Source: Hawksworthiomyces lignivorus
Taxonomy: Eukaryota > Ascomycota > Sordariomycetes > Ophiostomatales > Ophiostomataceae
Direction of reading: 5' to 3'
DNA: 64,000 bases
Assembly (NCBI GenBank): GCA_002917075.1
Contig: NTMA01000041.1
Span: forward strand, 62,001 to 126,000
The notes under the pieces: model-generated
Told to the model about the DNA's origin: nothing
The model's database searches: none
What the model saw: only the letters and a program-made list of their open reading frames with translations
In this document: one piece after another, positions 55,491 to 64,000 of the stretch
Numbering within the stretch: position 1 is the stretch's first letter
Layout of the letters: each line of letters opens with the position of its first letter
Program-made: the position numbers and the translations under genes

Positions 55491-56646
55491 ATGGATATCG
55501 CACTTGAGCTGTTGGACACGTTCGCGTTTGACTACGCCTACGCGACCGTTTTCCCAGCGCCGTTCGGCTTGAAGGACGTCGGCGCCGGCTCCAATGTCAC
55601 TTCCCAGGCTCTCTCCTCATGGCAGTATAAGCCATCCAGCTTCCTCTTCACCCTGACGCCATCACGCTATGCGTACATGAGCTCGCTGCCGCGAGACAAC
55701 CTGTACCGTCAATTCTTCTCGCTGTTCCTGATTACTTGGTGAGTCTCCTCTCCTCGTCCCACCGCCACTGTCTCGCAGTGCTTCTCGAACTATTTTTTCT
55801 TCTTCTAGCCGGGACCTACTCGCTAATCTTCTGGAACTATTTAGGGTTTTTGGGCTGCTTACCTATTTCCTCTTTTCTACCTTGTCTTATGTCTTCATCT
55901 TCGATAAGAAGACCATGGAGCATCCCAAGTATCTCAAGAACCAGGTCTGGCTCGAGATCAAGCAGGCCAGCACCGCGATGCCCATCATGTCCCTGCTCAC
56001 TGCGCCATTCTTCCACGCGGAAGTCCTTGGCTTCTGCAAAATGTACGAGCGCACCTCCGAGGGTCCTGGCCGCTGGTACGATATTGCGCAGATTCCCATG
56101 TTCCTGTTCTTCACCGACTGCTTCGTCTATTTCATCCACCGCGGCCTGCACCATCCTCTCGTCTACAAGCATCTGCACAAGCCGCACCACAAGTGGATCA
56201 TGCCCACGCCCTATGCTTCGTATGCCTTCCACCCCGTCGACGGCTGGATGCAGAGCCTGCCCTACCACATCTACCCCATGTTCTTCCCGCTGCAGAAGTG
56301 GGCGTACCTGTTCCTCTTCATCTTCATCAACTTCTGGACCATTATGATCCACGACGGCGAGTACGTGTCCAACAACCCAATCATCAACGGTGCGGCCTGC
56401 CACAGCCTTCACCACCTGGCCTTCAACTACAACTACGGCCAGTACTTCACGCTGTGGGACCGCCTGGGCGGCAGCTACCGCGAGCCAGAGCAGGAGATGT
56501 TCGACAAGAAGACCAAGATGAGCAAGGAGACCTGGAAGAAGCAGATCAAGGAGATGGAGACGATTGTCAAGGAGGTCGAGGGTGTGGACGACCGCGTCTA
56601 CGACCCCGCCGAAGCCGGTTCCACGGAATCCAAGAAGCGCCGTTAG
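55491..56646 (+). CDS. ERG3: Sterol C-5 desaturase (Erg3), two exons
   Basis: Exons 55491-55738 and 55845-56646 encode 349 residues; the 106-base intron has a GTGAGT donor and a TTTAG acceptor. The enzyme introduces the C5-C6 double bond of ergosterol in the ER membrane using a di-iron centre and cytochrome b5. The eight-histidine signature is complete: H181-R-G-L-H-H186, H192-L-H-K-P-H-H198 and H269-S-L-H-H273. Four hydrophobic stretches are present, and the start [18 protein letters not shown] matches the family N-terminus. A Lys-rich C-terminal tail ends KKRR. Many fungi have two Erg3 paralogues and which one this is cannot be told. A link to the UstYa locus is unlikely. Confidence 0.95.
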
Positions 56647-57913
56647 GAAATAAAAAAAAGGAGAAAAGCAGAAGCATCGGTCGCCAGTATTATTACCTGC
56701 CTTGCTGTTCTACCGGGGTGTGCATGCATTCCTTTTTTATCACCATGCTGGAGGAGATCGCCTAAGCTTCTATACATTCATTGCTTTGATTCTGCAATCC
56801 TGTGCTCCTTGCTGCGTGAGTTTCAAGCAGCACAGACGTCTCTATTTTTTCAAAGGGATGCAGCAAACAACCTAAAGATTCATGAAAAACCAAAGCCATC
56901 GATGATTATTTATTGTCAGACTGTTCTGCATATATTTTGTTGCTGCTGCTTCTACGAGCAGCAGCGTTATAATACTTTTTAATATCTCATTCCTGTCGTT
57001 TCCGGGCGAAGTTGGCGTTTTACTGGACGGGGAAGGGCCACTGCCACGCTGAGATGCGTCAAGGGCAAAACTCACAAAATCAAAAGCGCGCATATAAGTT
57101 AGCAACGACTCTTTGTCACTAGACGAAAGAGTGAAGCTGTCAATCAGAAGAGAAAGAGGGTAATTCTTTGTTGGACACGAGGCCCTTCCTTGGAAGATCT
57201 AGAGAATAATGTTTTTATATACTCCAGAAAATCAGTTCTTGTATGAAAACAACGTTGTAAATCTCACTCGTTGTGAAACTTGAGAAGCACGTGAAAGAAA
57301 TTGCGGCAGCAATAGAAGAAAGTCGCACAAGCTTATATTTCAGTACCTAAGTGTACAAAACGAATGCTGCGGCGTTCTGCCTCTTCGATTCGACCTGGCT
57401 GGTGAAAGACCTAGCCAGAAGTAGAGTAATCAATAGAATACCCGCTGCTGCTACTGCCACCCGTCTTCTTTCCCAAGGCGCGCATGTTGGTGGATTATGC
57501 CATGTTGAAAGAATATATAATAAAAAAAAGAAAAAGGTAAAAAAAAAAAAAAAAATAGAATGAAAGCAAAACTTGTTACGCTTCTACTGACTGGCAAGAC
57601 TACACCCGTCGCTTGCCATGAATCAAAATCCCACGAGCTTTCCGATGAACGCCGAAAGTGACAAAGGAAACAAACAAAATGAGAGCTAATAATGACGAAG
57701 CCTAAGTACGGCAATAAGACATAAAAAATGATAGTAAGGGTAAAAAAACGAATAAAATAAAGAGAAAGAGTAAGTTGACGAGACTGAGTTTGCGGTTGCT
57801 CATGTATGTATGCCCATCTCGGGTCCGGTTTTGTCCAAACTGACGTCCTTCGGTTTCTTCGCCGTTGCCAGCGTCATCGGTTATGTCTTCGGGCTCCTCC
57901 TCTCCGGGGCCGC
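56647..57913. other. Convergent 3' flanks, ERG3 / small membrane protein
   Basis: About 1.27 kb with no gene seen. A/T-rich tracts near 57520-57560 and 57720-57780 are likely 3' end signals. Confidence 0.55.
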
Positions 57914-58330
57914 TCACGAGAAGCTGACAAACTTGGGATCCCGCGGCCGCCCGTCGGCGCCGATGCCGTTGTCGCGGAAGCGCTGCTCCATGTACACCTT
58001 GCGGGCCTCGTCAAAGGGCAGGCGCCGCTTCTTCATGATCTTGAGGATGGCCGCCTTGGCCGTGTCGTCGAGCCCGGCGCGGCTGTCGCCCGAGTCGACG
58101 TTGCCCGCCAGGTCAAAGGAGCTGCTGGACAGGCCGGCCTCGACGTCGCCGGCAAACGTCGACGGCAGACGGGTGTAGGCAAAGGAGAGCGGCGCCCGGA
58201 GCGACGACAGGCGGTCGCCGACTGCATGCGCGGCGTCCGAGACGGGGCCGATCCAGCGCTGCCGCGTCCAGTAGAGGAGGGAGCCGGCGACGATGGTGAG
58301 GAGGGCGAGGGCGAAGAGGAAGAGAGCCAT
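57914..58330 (-). CDS. Conserved fungal single-pass membrane protein, unknown function
   Basis: 138 residues from MALFLFALALLTIVAGSLLYW, an N-terminal membrane anchor or signal anchor, to RPRDPKFVSFS. The C-terminal segment FDEARKVYMEQRFRDNGIGADGRPRDPKFVSFS-like block (about residues 105-138) has the look of a conserved small ascomycete protein family; I know no function for it. The middle is Ser/Asp-rich with DDTAKAAILKIMKKRR before the conserved end. Codon use is GC-rich. Single exon, start at the only upstream ATG. Confidence 0.75.
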   Translation of the reverse strand: MALFLFALALLTIVAGSLLYWTRQRWIGPVSDAAHAVGDRLSSLRAPLSFAYTRLPSTFAGDVEAGLSSSSFDLAGNVDSGDSRAGLDDTAKAAILKIMKKRRLPFDEARKVYMEQRFRDNGIGADGRPRDPKFVSFS

Positions 58331-59145
58331 GGCTGAAGAAGGTGGGGAGAGACTAGAGCAGAGTAGATGCGTCTCGCTGCTGTTTGCGTGGCTGTGGGAT
58401 GCCTCGAAGATACGCCGCGGGCGAGGAGAGGATGGAGAGTTTCTTCCTTTCGCAGCGTCGTCGCAGAAAGCCGTCCGGATGTTTCGGGCAGAGCTGAAAC
58501 GGTCTCTTGTCTTGGCTGGTGGCTTTCTCAGAAAAGAAGAGGCGAGATGGCACCTACGACCAAGAAAGAAGAAAAAGGAGCCTCTTATGCCATAAAAACT
58601 AGAGGTAGAAATCTAGAAACAAATCTTCTTCCCGTTTGTCTGCACATATAAAGGGGAAGAGGATGACTTCGCGAGTGCAGCTGTCAGAAGACTTGAACTC
58701 CCCCCCCCAAAGTTTCGAGTGGGTAATTATGCGCTGACAGAGCTGACGAATGCAGCCAAATCGGGTGTCTCTCAGTCAATACTTTTGCGTCGCGTTTCAG
58801 TGCGGAGAGCCCATTAAAGCGGACACGCCACGCCTCTCTCCAATTTGCCTCGACAAGGGTCAGTCGCTAGTACGAATCCACGCATTCTCGCATATATCTC
58901 AATAAAAGGGATTAGTCATTCAATGTCCTTTTAATTACATAGTGGGAAATACTAGCCCTGAGGTGGGTAATTTTCGCGAACCCACAAAGAAAATCGGAAA
59001 AAAATTGGTGCAGGGTCTGCGTATTGAGCTGGTGTACCAAAAATTCGAGGTGAACATTTTCCTTCTTGCGACGCTTCCACTTTTCGCCTACCGCAATTGC
59101 CAACCACGTCCGCTGCTACGAAACAAGCAAAACAATCCATCCAAG
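58331..59145. promoter_or_regulatory. Divergent promoter region, membrane protein / eL28
   Basis: 815 bases between two divergent starts. A C/T-poor, A-rich stretch is present, and a short run of C occurs near 58698. No gene is seen. Confidence 0.45.
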
Positions 59146-60131
59146 ATGTCTCTGCCTAACATCTCTTCTGACCTCGTCTGGGAGGTTGTCCGTACGTCGC
59201 GACCGAGCCAAAACATGAGCGAACTACCCACGTTTCTGTCTGCCGTCTGTCACCACCACTAACCTTCTCTTCAGGCAGCCAGAACTCCTACCTTGTCAAG
59301 CGTACCAAGAATGCCAAGGTTCAGTTCTCTCGCGACCCTCTTAACCTGACGAACGTCCACAGCCGGAAGGTGTGTATTTTAACTGATTTCGAGAGCGGAT
59401 TATGGACGAGAGTATCAAGATGGAAGAATTTCTAAATGTATGGATCGCTAACGTCAAACTTTCGTCTTACAGCAAGCTGGTTTCGTCAACGAGAAGGTAC
59501 GGTTTTAATTTTACTATTTACGCTGGGAGAGAAGTGGAATCTGGGATCCCGAGGGGCTGGGAATGGCATGGCTTCAATTATCTTCAAGGCTGGTCGATGA
59601 AAGGCGATGCGAAAACGACTCGGTAATATGACAGCATGAAGAAAGGAAGAAGAAGAAGATCGCCACCCTAGTGGAAGACACATCGGAAGCAGGAGAGAGG
59701 GAAAGAAAACTGTGAACCAGGAGTCAAGATCTGAACTAACGCACACAACAGTCTGTTGGCATTGTCCCCAACGAGAAGGGCGGCGTCAAGGTCATCAGCA
59801 AGACCAAGTCCCTGAACAAGCCTTCCAGCGGCCACGTCATCTCCGTCCAGGGCACCAACAAGTCCGCAAGAAAGTGAGTCAAGAGCTGCAATGAGAACAG
59901 CCAACAGCCGGGGCCTTGCACCAGAAACGAGAAAGGAGAGACCATGCTGACCCGTCTAGGACCTACCGGTCTGTTGCTACTATGGTCGCCAAGTCCGGCT
60001 ACCGCGCTGATCTGCGCGAGGCCGCTGTCGCCCGTGCCAGCGCCATCCGCCGGTCCCAGCGCCCGGTCAAGGCCGACCCCGAGGTCAAGCTGCGGGGCGC
60101 CAAGGCCCGCAAGGCTGCTGAGTCCGCGTAA
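59146..60131 (+). CDS. RPL28: 60S ribosomal protein eL28, five exons
   Basis: Exons 59146-59191, 59275-59369, 59473-59496, 59752-59873 and 59960-60131 encode 152 residues. The start MSLPNISSDLVWEVVRSQNSYLVKR, then QFSRDPLNLTNVHSRK, QAGFVNEK and KTYRSVATMVAKSGYR are all typical of eL28. This protein of the large subunit is absent from Saccharomyces but present in filamentous fungi and animals. Exon 3 is only 24 bases; intron 3 is 255 bases, the others 83-103. Donors GTACGT, GTGTGT, GTACGG and GTGAGT. The many short exons and the longer third intron are typical of highly expressed fungal ribosomal protein genes. Confidence 0.95.
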
Positions 60132-62119
60132 GGGGGTGATACGAGGAGGAAAGGGGGGTAGTGCGGTGTTGTGATTATTTGACGTTCTGATTCTGTCTGG
60201 GTCTGGATTGGGTACGAGACTGCTCTATGGTCTTTTTTGTTAAAAAGGTAGACGGAAAGATCTACCTTGGGTCCTCACGCTCCTGACGAGAAAAGGCGAA
60301 GAGCCAAAACAAGACTGGACGCGTTCCAAGCACAACCGAAAAAGCCAATTGATCAAAAAAAAAATTGAAATCTTAAACAGAGCAGCACGCGGCCTTGCAC
60401 GCCTGTGTCGATGCGAAGACGATTATGGATGTGACGCGTAAACATGACAAAGTAGTCAGGCACTACAGGTACTATACAAAAGAACCCCCCTTGATCGGAT
60501 GGCCGTGCGCGTCCGACAGATGAGATCCGAAAAAAAAAGCCCACATGGTAAGGGATTTGCACGTGAAGATTTTTAGATTGCGAAAAGTCCAACAGCCTCG
60601 TTTGCCATCGAACGGGTTGTTTCTACAAATATACCTGGCTCCGACCGGTTCCGACTAAGCCGAGGATGCGGCACGAGAGCACACGAGATATCGCCAGACA
60701 CCGGGCGCTATAGCAACGGGCTTGGGCTGAGAGCCGAAACGAGCCACGTATTCGCTGGAATAAAGTTCAAAAGCTCAGAAAGTATGATGTCAATCCAAAA
60801 CAGCGGGAAAATCGAAGCTAATCACGGAACAAAGAACTGGATGCATCTTTCCATCGTGGGTCAACCGAGAGGATTATTTTCGTGCTTCACAGAGTATTCT
60901 AGCTAAAAAGTTGTAGATAACCATAGGGGGCCATTTGGCAACCAGAGGGCCGGCCGGCGAACTGGTGCTGGCGCGGAATGGTGTAAGCTGAGAGTAAGTG
61001 CTGCGTGGCGACTTATCTAATGTCCTGGTCTTTTTACGACTAATATGTATGTACAGTATGTACACACATCCATTCCCAAGCCGAGTCGAGCATAGCCGCA
61101 GAAAGATTTCTAGCCTCGGCGCATGTTTGATCGAAGACCGAAGCTCGGGCACCCACCCTGTTACAGCACAAATAGGCATGTCTTGGTACTGGAAATGTAG
61201 CGGGGTGGCCTGGCTTGGCCACCCGCACCAGGAAAGCCAGCTAGCCGACTTACCCCAAAAGACCCGTACTTTCCTTGGGCGCGCCTCTCTGCTCTGCCGA
61301 ACACGCCGCGACTCCAGCCAGCCCCAGGTGACAAGAATTGGTGGGACGGAGATGGAGAGCTAGGGTGTTCGAGTACGAAAGGTAGCGCGGGAGGCGACGA
61401 GATGAGACGGCAGGTGAGAAGTGTGAAGTCAAGTCAAGACACGCATGGAGGGGAGAGAGGTGATGGAAGCAAGGGAAGAAAGGGGGCGGCCGGGGGAACG
61501 GTAAGTTTGTGGATGACACAAAACTGTGCCATTTATGTATCGTATTGCAGCAACACTTGGCCATTGTGACATGCTCCCACCGAAAAACGTAACAAGCACA
61601 TGGTAAAATTATTGCAATAGCATGAGACATACGGATAGCAAGACCTTTTTTTCTGGCGTGTACCATACGCATAGAGCGAATAAGATCCCCGCTAATCGAG
61701 GTTTTTTCATGTTTGTTCATTTTTTTGTTTAATTATTATTAAACTCGACAGGAACCCTCCCCCCCCAAATCCAGTCTCCTCCGCGGTCCCTCTTCCCCTT
61801 CTCTCTGTTTGTCTCTCCTTCCCCCTCTTCTTGTTCATCCCACTCTATTTCACCGTTCTTTTCTCCGTCGTACCTCTTCCATCCTTTCTTGGAGATTTTC
61901 CGATATCCCGAGCTAGAACCGTCGTCGTCCTACGAGGTAAATTAACTCACATTTCACGATTTATCCTCTGCCTTTAAATACCCTGAGCTCCCTCTCGTCG
62001 AAGCTTGCTTGCAGCTATTCTTTGAAGCTTCTGCCCCTCCCCCGCAATTCAACTCTGACAACCAGCAGTTAGCAGACTCTTCATCCTCACGTTTACCACT
62101 TACAAAACAATTGCCCATC
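60132..62119. other. Intergenic, eL28 3' flank and MDH promoter
   Basis: About 2 kb. The part from 61760 to 62119 is C/T-rich on the plus strand and fits the promoter and leader of the malate dehydrogenase gene. Between 60.2 and 61.7 kb only short frames occur; the longest (156 codons, minus, 61250-61720) is not supported by domain or splice evidence. Confidence 0.5.
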
Positions 62120-63635
62120 ATGGTCAAGGCCGGTAGGTTTTCCTCAGATCCGTAGCCACAACGATTCTCAACATTGCTCGAGCTGCTGTGCAGCAAAAAA
62201 GCTTATGCTCTGTGCTTCTTATTTTGCTTTACTTGGCTGGCTTATACTGACCCGTTTCGGCAGTTGTTGCTGGTGCCTCTGGCGGTATTGGACAGGTTCG
62301 TGATGCACCTCTTGGAACCATGTTCGTTTATGAAATTGGGCATTGGGAAGCCTGCTAACGCTTCTGCTGTAGCCCCTGTCGCTGCTCCTGAAGCTGAGCC
62401 CGCTTGTTGATGAGCTCTCCCTGTACGATGTTGTGAACACCCCCGGCGTCGCTGCCGATCTGTCGCACATCTCTTCCCACGCCGTAAGCATCGCCATTGA
62501 AATCCTAGCTCTTCTCGCTTATTGTTATTAACGTTCATATAGAAGGTCACTGGCTACCTGCCAGAGGACGACGGTGCTCGCAAGGCCTTTAAGGGTGCCG
62601 ACGTCATCGTCATCCCTGCTGGCATTCCTCGTATGAGAGCTTCTTTCATTGGCTTCCCTGATTTTAGCCCCACAACACTTTTACGCAACTGCAACTGCAA
62701 CGTGCAAAGTGCTGACAGAAGATCTGGTTTGAACCCCCGCAGGCAAGCCTGGCATGACCCGTGATGACCTGTTCAACATCAACGCCGGCATCGTCAAGGG
62801 CCTCATCCAGGTCGCTGCTGAGGTCGCCCCGAAGGCCTTCATTCTCGTCATCTCCAACCCTGTCAACTCGACTGTCCCCATCTCTGCCGAGGTCCTGAAG
62901 GCCGCCGGCGTCTTCAACCCCCAGCGCCTCTTCGGCGTCACCACCCTCGACATCGTCCGTGCCGAGACCTTCGTTGCCGAGATCGCCGGCAAGGCTAACC
63001 CCCAGGAGCTGACTGTCCCCGTCATTGGCGGCCACTCCGGCGAGACCATTGTGCCTCTTTTCAGCCTGGTCAAGCCCGCTGTTACCATTCCCGACGACAA
63101 GTACGATGCCCTTGTCAACCGCGTCCAGTTCGGCGGTGACGAGGTCGTCAAGGCCAAGAACGGCGCCGGCTCTGCCACCCTGAGCATGGCCTACGCTGGC
63201 TACCGGTAAGCAGAGCGCGCTCAACCCTGGTGCTGGAGCACAGTGCATGCAAAACTAACACAATCGCAACCCAGCTTCGCCGAGAAGCTCCTGAAGGCCG
63301 TCAGCGGCGCCAAGGGCCTTGTTGAGCCCAGCTACGTCTACCTCCCCGGTGTTCCGGGCGGTGCCGAGATCGCCAAGAAGACTGGCACCGACTTCTTCTC
63401 TGTTCCCATCGAGCTTGGCGTATGTTTTGCCTCTCCGAAGATCCCGGCCCCACTTCCAGTGTACCGCACTATTTTTCACTAACACTGCTTACAGCCCAAC
63501 GGCGCTGAGAAGGCCATTGACATCCTCGGAGACATCACCGAGAAGGAAAAGAAGCTGCTGGAGACGGCCATTACTGGTCTGAAGGGCAACATCGAGAAGG
63601 GCGTTACGTTCGCCACCAAGCCCGCGGAAAAGTGA
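62120..63635 (+). CDS. Malate dehydrogenase, cytosolic type, seven exons
   Basis: NAD-dependent interconversion of malate and oxaloacetate. Exons 62120-62132, 62264-62295, 62373-62483, 62543-62630, 62743-63205, 63275-63419 and 63495-63635 encode 330 residues. The first exon is 13 bases (MVKA plus one base). The dinucleotide fold is G8-A-S-G-G-I-G14, followed by [32 protein letters not shown] with substrate-binding Arg, [11 protein letters not shown], and [13 protein letters not shown] with catalytic His179. No mitochondrial presequence is present, and the C-terminus ATKPAEK has no peroxisomal SKL-type signal, so a cytosolic location is inferred. Introns are 59-131 bases. Confidence 0.95.
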
Positions 63636-64000
63636 TTCACCCTCCCCCTCTGATTTGCTCTGGTCTCCCCTTGCATCACCCAATCTTTAAAAAAAAAACC
63701 TTTGAATCCGTTTGCTTTGCTATGTGGTTTAGTGCCAGCGAGTAAAGTGGACAGGATATACCAGAAAGGAGATTTTCTTTCACGTAAAAAACAAACAAAC
63801 AGAAAACAGGAGGGATAGAGAGAGGCTCTGCATGACTTCTTTGTTTTTTGCTTTCAAAGCCCCTCTAGGGGGAAAAAGATTACTCTTCAGTTTTCTTTTG
63901 CGCCAATAGACCCAAAAAATTAGGCAAAAGCCTACACAACTACTGTGTTAAAAGACCAAAGCCCGATAGCCAAACCGGCTTTAGCTGCATGGGATACTGA
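63636..64000. other. MDH 3' flank
   Basis: 365 bases to the window end, A/T-rich with an A-run at 63689; no gene is seen. Confidence 0.6.

Noticed and set aside
55491..56646. ERG3 as a tailoring enzyme of the repeat/UstYa locus
   Set aside because: Its sequence is a complete, ordinary sterol C-5 desaturase and nothing suggests a specialised substrate; proximity alone is not enough.
1..64000. Transposons, CRISPR arrays, 5S rRNA genes
   Set aside because: I looked for terminal repeats, transposase or reverse-transcriptase motifs, spaced palindromic repeats and the dispersed 5S sequence and saw none; the only ordered tandem arrays are coding.

Overview
The window is nuclear DNA of a filamentous ascomycete (Pezizomycotina, probably a Sordariomycete; the class is inferred). 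The evidence is short GT-AG introns with CTAAC-like branch sites, a tRNA-Asn with an intron, Tup1/RCO-1, a fused Ade5,7, an eL28 ribosomal protein (absent from budding yeast), a UstYa-type (DUF3328) protein and a STAND-type N-terminal domain. Genes are widely spaced. Several have long pyrimidine-rich leaders.

Layout. 1-9.1 kb: the 3' end of TIM8, uL23 (four exons, minus), the rRNA methyltransferase BMT2, tRNA-Asn(GTT), and the methionine-salvage enzyme UTR4 (three exons, one 700-base intron). 9.1-16.85 kb: no convincing gene; the right part looks like the promoter and leader of a KSP1/Ran1-like kinase (16.85-19.04 kb). 21.2-26.7 kb: a six-exon vacuolar amino-acid transporter (AVT type), convergent with the purine enzyme ADE5,7.

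27-39 kb is accessory in character: low gene density, several coding-like fragments and three orphan-looking spliced genes. One (34.1-35.2 kb) has the N-terminal helical domain typical of fungal STAND/NLR and HET-s-like proteins, followed by three copies of an 18-residue repeat that resembles the HET-s-related amyloid motif. A Q/N/Y/P-rich protein (32.2-33.0 kb) and a Cys-rich protein (29.7-30.5 kb) each appear to carry one further copy. This suggests an uncharacterised amyloid-signalling or programmed-cell-death locus.

39.3-49.0 kb: RMP1 (RNase MRP subunit), TUP1/RCO-1 and then a secreted protein made of 18 tandem copies of a 24-residue unit (47.5-49.0 kb). It is divergently transcribed from a UstYa-family gene (52.7-53.8 kb). 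A secreted repeat precursor beside a UstYa oxidase is the hallmark pairing of fungal dikaritin-type RiPP loci, although this repeat lacks Tyr and Lys-Arg Kex2 sites. 55.5-64 kb is ordinary: ERG3 sterol C-5 desaturase, a small conserved membrane protein, ribosomal eL28 (five exons) and cytosolic malate dehydrogenase (seven exons).

All exon models were read by eye from splice consensus and reading frame. Their total lengths were checked to be multiples of three. No database search was possible.
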